In this document: positions 15,871 through 29,100 of the stretch, one piece after another | Layout: each line of letters opens with the position of its first letter | How positions within the stretch are numbered: the first letter of the stretch is position 1 | From: Lacrimispora saccharolytica | GTDB taxonomy: Bacteria; Bacillota; Clostridia; Lachnospirales; Lachnospiraceae | Direction: 5' to 3' | Length of the DNA: 64,000 nucleotides | NCBI GenBank assembly: GCA_016899975.1 | Contig: JACJJN010000005.1 | Location: 1-64,000 of the forward strand | Notes under the pieces: model-generated | The model's database searches: none | Seen by the model: only the letters and a program-made list of their open reading frames with translations | What the model was told of the DNA's origin: nothing | Made by a program: the position numbers and the translations under genes

Positions 15871-15878
15871 TCTTATAT

Positions 15879-17171
15879 TTATCTATTTTCCAACAATTTC
15901 TCAATACTTACCAGCTTTACGCTGAGAACGAAGATATTTCCGGCTACCGCCAGTTCCTCCGGCGTCGGATAGGTCGGAGCGATGCGGATATTGGAATCTT
16001 TCGGGTCTTTTCCGTATGGATAGGTTGCTCCCGCTCCTGTCATTACCAGTCCGGCTTCCTTTGCCTTTGCCACAATCTTCTTCGCACATCCTTCCATCGC
16101 GTCAAAGGAAATGAAATATCCTCCGTTCGGTTTCGTCCATTCGCCGATTCCCAGACCGCCCAGTTCTTTCTCCAGCACTTGAAGAACGGTCTCAAATTTC
16201 GGGCGCATGATCGCCGCATGCTTCATCATATGTGCTTTTACACCGTCCAGATTCTTGAAATATCTGACATGACGAAGCTGGTTCAGCTTATCATGGCTGA
16301 TGATCTGGAAATTCATATGGCGCTCTGCTTCCTTCAGGTTTGCTTCTGAGGAAATCATCGCAGCCACTCCGGCGCCCGGATAGCTCACTTTTGAAGTGGA
16401 AACAAATTCGTAAACCAGATCCGGATTTCCGGCTTTCTCACATTCCGTGATAATGTTCAGAAGCTGATCCTGTCTGTCTGCTTCTTCATACAGATGGTGA
16501 ATGCAGTATGCATTGTCCCAGAAGATACGGAAATCCTTGGCTGCCGGCTTCAGCGCCGCAAAACGGCGGACGGTTTCGTCCGAATAAGTATAGCCCTGCG
16601 GGTTGGAATATTTCGGCACACACCAGATACCTTTGATGGAATCATCCTCTGCCACCAGTTTTTCTACCAGATCCATATCCGGTCCTTCCGGAGTCATTGG
16701 AACATTGATCATCTCGATTCCGAAATACTCGGTGATCGAGAAATGGCGGTCATATCCCGGTACCGGACACAGGAATTTCACTTTGTCCAGTTTGGACCAT
16801 GGTGTACATCCTGCGATACCGTGTGTATAAGAACGTGCAACCGCATCGAACATTACCGTCAGGCTGGCATTTCCGTATACGATCACCTGGTTTGGCTCTA
16901 CCTCACAGATATCGGCGAACAGTTTTTTCGCCTCCGGAATACCTGTCAGAAGACCGTAATTGCGGCAGTCGGTGCCGTTCTCTGTATATACTTCCTCATT
17001 GGATGATACAGCGCTGAGCAGGCCTTCCGCCATATCCAGCTGTACAGTGGCAGGTTTGCCTCTTGACATATCCAGCTTCATGCCCTTGCCTTTTACATCC
17101 TCAAAAGCAGCATCCAACTCTGCCTTCAATGCCAACAGTTCTTCCTTTGTCAACTCGCTATACGGTTTCAT
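15879..17171 (-). CDS. Class I/II aminotransferase, type Ic aspartate aminotransferase family
   Basis: A 430-residue PLP-dependent enzyme, probably transferring the amino group between aspartate and 2-oxoglutarate. The N-terminal block KLDMSRGKPATVQLDM and NYGLLTGIPEAKKLFADI are typical of the Asp_aminotransf family, which is distinct from classical AspC. VYGNASLTVMFD, DNAYCIHH and STSKVSYPGAGV (the PLP lysine near residue 261) cover the cofactor pocket. It is full length, with its own promoter at 17248-17277 and terminator hairpins. Aspartate is the expected substrate from the family; the sequence alone cannot exclude others. Confidence 0.88.
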   Translation of the reverse strand: MKPYSELTKEELLALKAELDAAFEDVKGKGMKLDMSRGKPATVQLDMAEGLLSAVSSNEEVYTENGTDCRNYGLLTGIPEAKKLFADICEVEPNQVIVYGNASLTVMFDAVARSYTHGIAGCTPWSKLDKVKFLCPVPGYDRHFSITEYFGIEMINVPMTPEGPDMDLVEKLVAEDDSIKGIWCVPKYSNPQGYTYSDETVRRFAALKPAAKDFRIFWDNAYCIHHLYEEADRQDQLLNIITECEKAGNPDLVYEFVSTSKVSYPGAGVAAMISSEANLKEAERHMNFQIISHDKLNQLRHVRYFKNLDGVKAHMMKHAAIMRPKFETVLQVLEKELGGLGIGEWTKPNGGYFISFDAMEGCAKKIVAKAKEAGLVMTGAGATYPYGKDPKDSNIRIAPTYPTPEELAVAGNIFVLSVKLVSIEKLLENR

Positions 17172-17247
17172 GGTTACCCTCCTGATTTTTCATATTCGTT
17201 GCGGATTTCTCCGTCTGCTTTCTATCATTGCATCACAACTAATGGAT

Positions 17248-17277
17248 ATTTTATGCCATAGAATGATATGATGTCAA
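17248..17277 (-). promoter_or_regulatory. Promoter of the aminotransferase gene
   Basis: On the minus strand, TTGACA (17272-17277), an 18-bp spacer and TAAAAT (17248-17253), about 75 bp before the start codon. Confidence 0.7.
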
Positions 17278-17383
17278 GATGAACTTTCAATTTGGAGGGA
17301 TTTTTGTCATAAAATACAAGTTTTTATGCAGTTTTTATCAGTTCTTCCTGCATTTTTCTTCTTTTCCGGACCATTTGGCACCG

Positions 17384-18247
17384 TTACCTGGCGGCGCTCC
17401 ACCTTCCGGACGCCCCGCACGGAAGGATCAGTCCCGTTTCCTTCACCGGAAGCCCGATCTCCTGCGCTTCCACGGTACCATGAAAACGTTCCAGTTCCAG
17501 CGAGATCATATAGGTAAGAACCGCCGGCGCCAGACCTGTCGTATAGGAATTGACCAGGAAAAACAGCGGGTCGTCACTGAGGATCTGGGTGCACAGCCGG
17601 ATAAACGGATGGATTGACTCCTCAATCTTCCAGATTTCCCCCTTGGGTCCCCTTCCGTAAGACGGAGGATCCATAATGATCGCGTCATAATGATTCCCTC
17701 TGCGGATCTCCCGCTCCACAAATTTCACACAGTCATCCACCAGCCACCGGATCGGCGCGTCCTTCAATCCGGAAGATACGGCATTTTCTTTCGCCCAGGT
17801 TACCATTCCTTTGGATGCGTCCACATGGGTAACCGATGCTCCTGCGGCCGCCGCCGCCAGTGTCGCTCCTCCGGTATAGGCAAACAGGTTCAGCACCTTG
17901 ATCGGCCGTCCTGCTTCACGGATCAGCTTTCCAAACCAGTCCCAGTTGGTTGCCTGCTCCGGAAAGAGACCGGTATGCTTGAAACTGAACGGCTTCAGAT
18001 TGAAGGTCAGATCCTTATATTGAATGCTCCACTGCTGGGGCAGATTGAAAAATTCCCATTCGCCGCCGCCTTTGCTGCTTCTGTGATAATGACCGTTCTT
18101 CTTTCTCCAGCCGGGATTCTCCCTCTTTGTATCCCAGATCACCTGCGGGTCCGGGCGCACCAGAAGATAATCTCCCCAGCGTTCCAGTTTCTCGCCTTTC
18201 GATGTATCCAGTACTTCGTAATCTTTCCATCCATCTGCTATCCACAT
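17384..18247 (-). CDS. SAM-dependent methyltransferase (RlmI-like C-terminal type)
   Basis: A 287-residue class I methyltransferase. The SAM-binding motif NLFAYTGGATLAAAAAGA is near residues 117-134, followed by HVDASKGMVTWAKEN. The catalytic MDPPSYGRG near residue 193 is of the NPPF/DPPS kind seen in nucleic-acid methyltransferases of the RlmI/PF10672 group. It lacks the N-terminal PUA domain of RlmI and has a beta-rich N-terminus instead. The target is probably RNA but is not determined. The start at 18247 follows AAAGAGG, and a promoter lies at 18328-18357. Confidence 0.8.
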   Translation of the reverse strand: MWIADGWKDYEVLDTSKGEKLERWGDYLLVRPDPQVIWDTKRENPGWRKKNGHYHRSSKGGGEWEFFNLPQQWSIQYKDLTFNLKPFSFKHTGLFPEQATNWDWFGKLIREAGRPIKVLNLFAYTGGATLAAAAAGASVTHVDASKGMVTWAKENAVSSGLKDAPIRWLVDDCVKFVEREIRRGNHYDAIIMDPPSYGRGPKGEIWKIEESIHPFIRLCTQILSDDPLFFLVNSYTTGLAPAVLTYMISLELERFHGTVEAQEIGLPVKETGLILPCGASGRWSAAR

Positions 18248-18327
18248 AGTATTTACCTCTTTTCATTCCTCTCATAAGCCTCGTGTCATCCGCATTCCTA
18301 CAGAGGCTGTCTCTTCAAATTCACTCT

Positions 18328-18357
18328 ATTATAACAGACTTTTCCCCCTGACTGCAA
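18328..18357 (-). promoter_or_regulatory. Promoter of the methyltransferase gene
   Basis: On the minus strand, TTGCAG (18352-18357), an 18-bp spacer and TATAAT (18328-18333). The 335-bp gap between this gene and the divergent DUF3783 gene holds no other recognisable gene. Confidence 0.65.
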
Positions 18358-18582
18358 TTCCTTCGTATGGCATTCGTAAAATAACCAGGAATGGTTCTTT
18401 AGAACTGCTGTATCCCTTTCCTATCCAGTGAAAACCTTCTCGCTTTTTCTGCCGCCATATAGTATACTGAGAAAGACAATGATACTGCATAGCTGCTGTT
18501 CCAAATATGATAAAATCGATTCTTCCGGCAGAGCTGATGCAGTTATTGCTATAAATTTCTTACCGCAGAAAGGAGTTTTCCA

Positions 18583-18960
18583 ATGGAAACCGTATTACTA
18601 TATAATATCGCTCAAACACCCCTTGCTTCCGGACTGAAGCCAATCCTTCTTAAAATGAAGGTGCGGATCCGTGTCATCTCCCCGGAACAGTATGATCAGC
18701 CGCTGGGCGTTTTGGCAGGCCTTCCCGGATTTCAGGAGCTTGATAACGTCTATGAAGGGGACGGATTTTCGGAACCGATGATCGTCCTGTGCGGCTTTAC
18801 GGATCAGCGGCTGGATCAATTTCTCCGGGAACTTCGCAGAAAAAAACTTCCTCCGATCCCTCTGAAAGCGATTCTCACCCCACACAATCAGAACTGGGAT
18901 TCCATAACGCTCTATCAGGAATTAAAATCGGAGCATGAAGCTATGCACCGGCAGTCCTGA
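18583..18960 (+). CDS. DUF3783 domain-containing protein
   Basis: A 125-residue soluble protein beginning METVLLYNIAQTP after GAAAGGAG. It has the features of DUF3783: a short N-terminal strand LLYNI, RVISPEQYDQPLGVLAG, then MIVLCGFTDQRLDQFLRELRRKKLPPIPLKAILTP. No function is established for the family. It is on the plus strand, divergent from the methyltransferase gene and upstream of an ECF transporter gene that has its own promoter, so it is probably a single-gene unit. Confidence 0.75.
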   Translation: METVLLYNIAQTPLASGLKPILLKMKVRIRVISPEQYDQPLGVLAGLPGFQELDNVYEGDGFSEPMIVLCGFTDQRLDQFLRELRRKKLPPIPLKAILTPHNQNWDSITLYQELKSEHEAMHRQS

Positions 18961-18962
18961 AA

Positions 18963-18988
18963 CGTGTTTGAACATTGTTTTCTGCAAT
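18963..18988. repeat. Diverged fragment of the 73-bp repeat
   Basis: ACGTGTTTGAACATT and the following TCTGCAAT resemble the left half of the element at 11120-11192. It begins just after the DUF3783 stop codon. Confidence 0.4.
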
Positions 18989-19064
18989 ATTCATAATCAG
19001 AAATCGTTCAAAAACTGGACTGGTCAAAAAATATGAAATTGGCACTTTTTATTCAAGCCACTCC

Positions 19065-19166
19065 TGCTATAATATCACATATGATAGGAAACAGACCGCA
19101 ACATGATTCAGAGCTCTCCGCCATTCTAGAGAACGTCGGTATAGAATCACACTGTCTGCGGCTGTT
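19065..19166 (+). promoter_or_regulatory. Extended -10 promoter and structured leader of the ECF S-component gene
   Basis: TGCTATAAT (19065-19073) is an extended -10 motif with no good -35. Downstream, AACAG-A-CCGCA (19090-19100) pairs with TGCGG-CTGTT (about 19157-19166). Inside it TGATTC (19104-19109) pairs with GAATCA (19144-19149), enclosing a branched interior with CTCT/AGAG. The ribosome binding site lies about 12 nt past the outer stem. The arrangement suggests a ligand-sensing leader. It does not match riboswitch classes I know; the TGATTC/GAATCA stem recalls the THF riboswitch but other conserved parts are absent. Confidence 0.5.
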
Positions 19167-19191
19167 TAACAGGATGAAGGAGTGACTTGTT

Positions 19192-19785
19192 ATGAAAAAT
19201 GAAAAAGTATGGAAACTTTCTATGACCGGCGTATTTGCCGCATTGTCTTATGTCGTGTTTACCTTTTTGCAGATTAAGCTCTGGCTCCCGGGAGGGGATG
19301 CTACCTCGATCCATCTTGGAAATGCCGTCTGCGTTCTGGGCGCGCTGATTCTTGGAGGTGTTTGGGGCGGTGTCGGCGGAGCCATCGGTATGACCATTGG
19401 GGATCTTTTGGATCCGGTCTATGTGATTTACGCTCCGAAAACCTTTATTCTGAAGCTTTGCATTGGTCTGATCACAGGGCTTATCGCCCATCATATCGGA
19501 AAAATCAATGAAAGTACAGATAAAAAGCACATTTTTAAATGGACGCTGATTGCTTCCATCGGAGGTCTGCTTTTCAACGCTGTCATGGATCCGCTGGTAG
19601 GCTATTTTTACAAGCTGGTGATCATTGGAAAACCTGCCGCTGAGGTCGCATTGACCTGGAACATCGCTTCCACTTCTATCAACGCAGTCCTTTCCGTGAT
19701 CGTCTCCGTTGCCCTTTATATGGCGCTTCGCCCCGCACTGGAGAAAGCAGGATTATTCTTCCGGAACCGGCCGGCACATGTATAA
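19192..19785 (+). CDS. ECF transporter S component, substrate unknown
   Basis: A 197-residue integral membrane protein with about six hydrophobic segments. It begins MKNEKVWKLSMTGVFAALSYV, which is typical of substrate-binding S components of energy-coupling factor vitamin transporters. The loop GGDATSIHLGNAVCVLGALILGG and MTIGDLLDPVYVIYAPKTFILK would line the binding site. It is alone here, so it would share an EcfAAT module encoded elsewhere. The structured leader suggests vitamin or cofactor control. The substrate cannot be deduced from the sequence. Confidence 0.85.
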   Translation: MKNEKVWKLSMTGVFAALSYVVFTFLQIKLWLPGGDATSIHLGNAVCVLGALILGGVWGGVGGAIGMTIGDLLDPVYVIYAPKTFILKLCIGLITGLIAHHIGKINESTDKKHIFKWTLIASIGGLLFNAVMDPLVGYFYKLVIIGKPAAEVALTWNIASTSINAVLSVIVSVALYMALRPALEKAGLFFRNRPAHV

Positions 19786-19799
19786 TATCGTGTCATCGA

Positions 19800-19857
19800 C
19801 GAAACTCCCCTTCCTATGCAAAAAGATCGGTTTCTTTGCATAGGAAGGGGAGTTTCG
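19800..19857 (+). terminator. Terminator of the ECF S-component gene
   Basis: A perfect 23-bp stem: CGAAACTCCCCTTCCTATGC... at 19800-19822 pairs with 19835-19857, around a 12-nt loop. A modest T-rich stretch follows on the plus strand. It is unusually long for a simple terminator. Confidence 0.75.
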
Positions 19858-19905
19858 TTTCACAAAAAATACCTCACATTTTTTTGATACAGGCAGGCTG
19901 CGCGT

Positions 19906-19929
19906 AACAGTTCAGCTGGCTGAACTGTT
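19906..19929. repeat. Palindromic repeat (AACAGTTCAGC type)
   Basis: AACAGTTCAGC, two bases, GCTGAACTGTT form an 11-bp perfect stem. It belongs to the same family as 15579-15606. A half copy of the 73-bp repeat (TTTTCAAACACGCTCT, 19956-19971) follows 27 bp further on, in the gap upstream of the DedA-like gene. Confidence 0.65.
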
Positions 19930-20056
19930 GCGGCTGCACAAATAAATATTCAAAATTTTCAAACACGCTCTAAAGAATTACTTAAGAATTTTACGGCTTT
20001 AATCTTAATGAAAAAAGGTTATAATAAGATCAGAATCCAATGAAAAGAGGTGCATT

Positions 20057-20689
20057 ATGCTGCCGGAATCCACTGCAAATACAAAATCCAAAAGAGCTAT
20101 TCCATGGCACAAGATCGGTCAGTATTCCATTTTATTTTTGCTGGCTCTGATCGTTGTCTGGCTTGTTAAAAGTTTTTTGGATGGCAATTTCAATTCCATC
20201 GAAAGTTTTCAGAATTATATTCAGAGTTTTGGAATTTTCGGTCCTCTGATCCTGATCTTTATCCAGCTTGCTCAGGTCGTGCTCCCGATTCTTCCCGCTG
20301 TTGTAGGATACGCCGCTGGTTCCATCCTGTTTGGCTGGTTTGGAGGTTTTCTCTGCAATTACATTGGTACGAGCATCGGCTCCATCCTCGCCTTTTATCT
20401 TGCCAGACGATATGGCTCCTCATTCGTACAGCGTCATGTTTCCGCATCCGCCTATGAAAAATATGCCCACTGGACGCAGAAAAAGGGATTTACATGGTTT
20501 TTGATCCTGACCATTTTTCTTCCGGTCGCTCCGGATGATCTGATCTGCTTTCTCGCTGGCCTGACGGCGATTTCCAGGAAAAAATTCTGCATGATCATTC
20601 TGCTTTTGAAACCCTGGTGCCTGCTGGTTTACAGCCTGTTTTTTGCCAATGTGATCCACTGGGATTTTCTTCAACACTTTCTGGGCTGA
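20057..20689 (+). CDS. TVP38/TMEM64 (DedA superfamily) membrane protein
   Basis: A 210-residue integral membrane protein with one N-terminal helix (residues about 20-40) and the conserved core starting GPLILIFIQLAQVVLPILPAVV. GWFGGFLCNYIGTSIGSILAFYLARRYG, the family glycine-rich helix pair, and FLPVAPDDLICFLAGLT near residue 160 follow. This superfamily is linked to lipid scrambling and membrane homeostasis; the exact role here is unknown. A -10 TATAAT lies about 30 bp upstream with a weak -35. It converges on the next gene through a bidirectional terminator. Confidence 0.85.
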   Translation: MLPESTANTKSKRAIPWHKIGQYSILFLLALIVVWLVKSFLDGNFNSIESFQNYIQSFGIFGPLILIFIQLAQVVLPILPAVVGYAAGSILFGWFGGFLCNYIGTSIGSILAFYLARRYGSSFVQRHVSASAYEKYAHWTQKKGFTWFLILTIFLPVAPDDLICFLAGLTAISRKKFCMIILLLKPWCLLVYSLFFANVIHWDFLQHFLG

Positions 20690-20698
20690 CTCGAAGAA

Positions 20699-20737
20699 AA
20701 AGTGTGCTGCTAAAGAATTTTTTCAGCAGCACACTTT
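20699..20737. terminator. Bidirectional terminator
   Basis: AAAGTGTGCTGCT (20699-20711) pairs exactly with AGCAGCACACTTT (20725-20737). It lies between the convergent DedA-like gene and the following minus-strand gene and would serve both. Confidence 0.85.
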
Positions 20738-20739
20738 CT

Positions 20740-21936
20740 TTATGACCATTTTTCGATTTTCCATTCACCATTGGTGTTTTTCATCTGCAGATCCAGGGTT
20801 TTCGTACCGCTTTCCGTGACGGTCTGATAGAAAAAGAACAATCGCTTCTCTACCCGCTCCGCCGTATAGGAAATCACAGCTTCCGCCTTCATTTCACCAT
20901 CGATATTTGATACTGTAGTTTCTATGCTGGTGACCGCCAGATTGACCAGTCCTGTATTTTCCTCATCCGCCACTTCATCACAGAAATCCTGGAATGCCTG
21001 TTCCGCTTTTTTCTGTACAGTATTCTCGCTGGAAAAATACTTTTTCACTTTGCTGTAAGAGTCCTTTTTCATTCCCGCTTCGCAGAAACTCTGAACAGTC
21101 TCTTCCACCAGATCCGTGATCTCTTTCCCGGTGGAATCGTTGAGTTTCAGTTCCGGGAGAAATTCCAGGCGGCTGTCATCCTTTACATATACAATTTCCC
21201 GGTAGTCATCCCGTCCGTTCTGATGGAGCTGAACTGTGTGATATCCCAGAAACAAGTAGGGAATTTCATAGATCGTTTCACCGTCCCCGGATTCTTCCGC
21301 TTTTTCTGTTGTTTCTTCCGTTCCGTCTTCTTCCTGACCGGATTCCGCTTTTTCATACTTGTCCAGAATCTGTATTCCGTCCAGATACAGTTCCGCTCCA
21401 TCAGGCACGGCAACTTCCACGTCGCTGGCATACAGTTTCTCCGGAACAATATACCAGTCGTAAAAAGGTCCCTTCACCTGCCCGCCGCGGGCAATCTCAA
21501 CGGTATCTTTCTGGGCTTCGCTGATTCCTTCCAGAGTATAGGTGACTTCATAAGTGGAAATTTTGCTGCTTTCATCCGTTGCCTTTTTGCGCATTCTATA
21601 GTTCTTGATCACCGGGCTCTCTTCGTCCCCGGAAGTACCGTAGGACATGGCGTTTACAAAATTCTTTCTGGACAGGAACTGTCCCTCCGGAAATTCGCAG
21701 CAGTCATACATCCGGTTCCAATCCTTGGACAGCAGCGCTTCATAATAATCCCGCGCCACTTTCTGTGGGGAATATAAATAATTGCCTGCCATAAAAAACA
21801 CTGCGGTCAGCAGCACCAGCGACGCCCCGCTGATGATCAGCGTCCGGATCCACATAGGCAGCCGGAAAAAGTTTTTCCACTGAAACTCTCCCTGAAACGG
21901 AAAATGAAATTTCTTTTTCTGTTCTTTTTCTTGCAT
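20740..21936 (-). CDS. TcaA-like single-pass membrane protein, function unknown
   Basis: A 398-residue protein with a basic cytoplasmic N-terminus of about 30 residues and one membrane helix (LIISGASLVLLTAVFFMAG). The extracytoplasmic part starts SPQKVARDYYEALLSKDWNRMYD, an NTF2-like opening. A middle section VAVPDGAELYLDGIQI resembles the small beta repeats of TcaA-type wall-stress proteins, interrupted by an acidic linker near residues 215-235. A second NTF2-like segment ends the protein. It starts three bases after the stop of the next gene upstream, whose end carries its AAGGAG site. The comparison to TcaA is architectural only. Confidence 0.55.
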   Translation of the reverse strand: MQEKEQKKKFHFPFQGEFQWKNFFRLPMWIRTLIISGASLVLLTAVFFMAGNYLYSPQKVARDYYEALLSKDWNRMYDCCEFPEGQFLSRKNFVNAMSYGTSGDEESPVIKNYRMRKKATDESSKISTYEVTYTLEGISEAQKDTVEIARGGQVKGPFYDWYIVPEKLYASDVEVAVPDGAELYLDGIQILDKYEKAESGQEEDGTEETTEKAEESGDGETIYEIPYLFLGYHTVQLHQNGRDDYREIVYVKDDSRLEFLPELKLNDSTGKEITDLVEETVQSFCEAGMKKDSYSKVKKYFSSENTVQKKAEQAFQDFCDEVADEENTGLVNLAVTSIETTVSNIDGEMKAEAVISYTAERVEKRLFFFYQTVTESGTKTLDLQMKNTNGEWKIEKWS

Positions 21937-21939
21937 CCG

Positions 21940-22224
21940 TCACTCCTTTTCATCTGGTCTTCCTGTGGACTGATAAACGTGTACATTGGCATTTACCTGC
22001 TGGTAAGTCTCATCTTCCGAATAATACTGATCGGAATTTTCATTGAATTTCTGGATTGTCGGTTTGACCCGGTCCCCGCCTGCCGGCTGCGCCAGAAACA
22101 GACACACGATCAATGCGATCATAAATCCGTTCAGGAGGATCAGCACGGCGTTTGCCGCAGCTTTCAGGAACCCGACGCCATTCCCTGGCATTTTTTTCTG
22201 CTTTTCTTCTTCCATTTCCGGCAC
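21940..22224 (-). CDS. Small membrane protein co-transcribed with the TcaA-like gene
   Basis: A 94-residue protein with a charged N-terminus (MPEMEEEKQKK), one membrane helix (AVLILLNGFMIALIVCLFLAQ, residues about 26-47) and a hydrophilic tail ending VYQSTGRPDEKE. It is the first gene of a two-gene operon; its stop overlaps the ribosome binding site of the next gene. I recognise no family. The tight coupling suggests the two proteins work together at the membrane. Confidence 0.6.
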   Translation of the reverse strand: MPEMEEEKQKKMPGNGVGFLKAAANAVLILLNGFMIALIVCLFLAQPAGGDRVKPTIQKFNENSDQYYSEDETYQQVNANVHVYQSTGRPDEKE

Positions 22225-22244
22225 CTTCTCTTTTCTCTGTATTC

Positions 22245-22272
22245 GTGACAGTTCAGCCAGTCGAATTGTTAT
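22245..22272. repeat. Degenerate palindrome of the ACAGTTCAGC family
   Basis: GTGACAGTTCAGCCAGTCGA and the following ATTGTTAT form an imperfect stem matching 15579-15606 and 19906-19929. It lies just upstream of the small membrane protein gene. Confidence 0.4.
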
Positions 22273-22320
22273 AGCTGAACGATTAACTTTTATTCTATCA
22301 AACCTCGCCGCAACTTACAA

Positions 22321-22353
22321 CAGGGGGATGCCGCATTTCACGGCATCCCCCTG
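22321..22353 (-). terminator. Hairpin downstream of rpoC
   Basis: CAGGGGGATGCCG (22321-22333) pairs exactly with CGGCATCCCCCTG (22341-22353). The tail on the minus strand is only weakly T-rich (TTGTAAGTTG), but the stem is strong and it lies 60 bp after the rpoC stop. Confidence 0.65.
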
Positions 22354-22412
22354 CGTTTGTTGCATATTGGTTTTCATTCGCTCCCAGTCATCAGGTGACC
22401 AGCAGACGTTGT

Positions 22413-26105
<3,693 letters not shown>

Positions 26106-26140
26106 TTGATTACCCCTTTCGTCACATTGCGAAGAGTTCT

Positions 26141-29100
26141 TTATTCTTCATCGTCGAGATTCTCATCCAGTTCAAGGAACGCATCTTCCTCTTCATCTTC
26201 TTCCACATCCACCAGTTCTTCGCCGTCGAATTCCTGTTTGGAATATCCGTACTCGCCGAAGTTTTCCTCACGGTTGGAGTAGCGGTCTCCCTCAATGATG
26301 TGGTTCAGGTTGGTATCGCCGTAATCGGAGGATTCCATGATCTCCACCTCGGTATTGTCATCGCGCAGTACGCGGACATCCAGAGCCAGAGACTGAAGCT
26401 CCTTGAGCAGTACCTTAAAGGACTCCGGAATTCCCGGTTCAGGAATATTGTCGCCCTTGATGATCGCTTCGTAAGTCTTCACACGGCCCACAACATCGTC
26501 AGACTTCACGGTCAGGATCTCCTGCAGCGTGTAGGACGCGCCATACGCCTCCAGAGCCCAAACCTCCATCTCTCCGAAACGCTGTCCGCCGAACTGAGCT
26601 TTACCGCCCAGCGGCTGCTGTGTTACCAGGGAGTATGGGCCGGTAGAACGTGCATGGATCTTATCGTCTACCAGGTGGTGCAGTTTCAGATAATGCATGT
26701 GTCCGATGGTTGTCTTGCTGTCGAAGAACTCACCGGTACGGCCGTCTCTTAACTGAACTTTACCGTCTCCGGTAAGTTCCACACCCTTCCACAGTTCTCT
26801 GTGTTCCAGATGTGTTCCAAGATATTCATAAACTTCCGGGAGCAGTTCGTCCTTGTGTTTCGCGGAGAACTCATCCCATTCCATATTTACATAATCATTT
26901 GCCAGTTCCAGAGTGTCCTGAATATCGATCTCGTTCGCGCCGTCAAAGATCGGAGTCGCAACATTGAAACCGAGGGCTGCCGCTGCAAGACTCAGATGGA
27001 TCTCCAGCACCTGTCCGATATTCATACGGGAAGGTACGCCCAGCGGGTTCAGCACGATATCCAGCGGACGTCCGTTCGGCAGGAACGGCATATCTTCCAC
27101 CGGAAGCACACGGGAAACGACACCCTTGTTACCGTGACGTCCCGCCATCTTGTCGCCGACAGAGATTTTTCTCTTCTGAGCGATGTAGATGCGGACTGCC
27201 TCGTTGACACCCGGAGACAGCTCATCGCCGTTTTCTCTGGTAAATACTTTGGCATCTACTACGATACCGTACTCACCGTGCGGTACCTTTAAGGAAGTGT
27301 CACGCACTTCTCTTGCTTTTTCACCGAAAATCGCACGAAGCAGACGTTCCTCTGCGGTAAGCTCTGTCTCTCCCTTCGGAGTTACCTTACCTACCAGGAT
27401 ATCACCTGCGCGTACCTCTGCACCGATGCGGATGATTCCTCGCTCATCCAGGTCTTTCAGAGCGTCGTCGCCGACACCCGGAACGTCCTTGGTGATCTCT
27501 TCCGGTCCCAGTTTGGTATCGCGGGCTTCTGCCTCATATTCCTCGATATGGATGGAGGTATATACATCATCCTGTACCAGACGCTCGCTCAGCAGAACGG
27601 CATCCTCGTAGTTATAACCTTCCCAGGTCATAAATCCGATCAGCGGGTTCTTTCCAAGCGCCAGCTCACCCTGATAGGTGGACGGGCCGTCGGCGATCAC
27701 TTCGCCGGCTTCCACATGGTCGCCTTTGAATACGATCGGTTTCTGGTTGTAGCAGTTGCTCTGGTTGCTTCGCATGAATTTGGTCAGATGATAGGTATCT
27801 GTGGTACCGTCATCGTTCTTCATACGGATCTCGTTGGAGCAGGAATAGGTGATGGTTCCGGATTTCTTCGCAACCACGCAGACACCGGAGTCTACCGCTG
27901 CCTTCGCTTCCATACCTGTTCCGACCACCGGAGCTTCGGTGATCATCAGCGGAACGGCCTGACGCTGCATGTTGGATCCCATCAGCGCACGGTTCGCATC
28001 GTCGTTCGGAAGGAACGGGATCAGCGCCGTCGCAACGGAGAACACCATCTTCGGAGATACGTCCATGTAATCAAACATCTGACGCTCATACTCCTGGGTC
28101 TCTGCACGGTAACGTCCGGAAACGTTCTTGTGCAGGAAGTGTCCTTCTTCATCCAGCGGCTCGTTCGCCTGTGCTACATGGTAATTGTCTTCCTCGTCTG
28201 CTGTCATGTAGACAACCTCGTCGGTAACTTTCGGATTCTTCGGATCTGTCTTGTCGATCTTACGGTACGGAGCTTCCACAAAACCGTACTCATTGATCCT
28301 TGCATAGGATGCAAGAGAGTTGATCAGACCGATGTTCGGACCCTCAGGCGTCTCGATCGGACACATTCTTCCGTAATGGGAGTAGTGAACGTCTCGAACC
28401 TCGAATCCTGCACGGTCACGGGACAGACCGCCCGGTCCCAGCGCGGACAGACGTCTCTTATGGGTCAACTCGCCCAGCGGGTTGTTCTGATCCATGAACT
28501 GTGACAGCTGGGAAGAACCGAAGAACTCTTTCACTGCCGCAGTGACCGGTTTGATATTGATCAGGGACTGCGGGGAAATACCCTCCAGATCCTGAGTCGT
28601 CATTCTTTCGCGTACCACACGCTCCATTCTGGAAAGACCGATGCGGTACTGATTCTGAAGCAGCTCGCCGACCGCACGGATCCGGCGGTTGCCCAGATGG
28701 TCGATATCGTCGTCATTTCCAAATCCGTATTCCAGATGCATATTGTAATTGATGGACGCGAAAATATCCTCTTTTGTAATATGCTTCGGAATCAGGTCAT
28801 GGATCTCACGGCGGATCGCATCTTTGATCTCGTCAATATCCGTGTACTCGGAAAGGATACGCTCCAGTACCGGATAATAAACTTCCTCTGTCACGCCCAC
28901 TTCCTTCGGATCCACATCTACCCAGCGGGTGATGTCAACCATCAGGTTGGACAGGACTTTGACATTGCGCTCCTCGGTCTGGATCCATACATACGGAACT
29001 GCCGCGTACTGGATATCATCTGCCAGTTCACGGGTCACTCTGGTTCCTTTTTCCGCCAGGATCTCACCGGTGGATGCGTCTACAACATCCTCCGCAAGGA

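Noticed and set aside
19090-19166. THF riboswitch
   Set aside because: Only the TGATTC/GAATCA stem resembles that class; the other conserved segments are missing, so it is described as an unassigned leader.
28360-28540. Rifampicin-resistance substitutions in RpoB
   Set aside because: The pocket sequence ([28 protein letters not shown]) has the sensitive residues at the usual positions.
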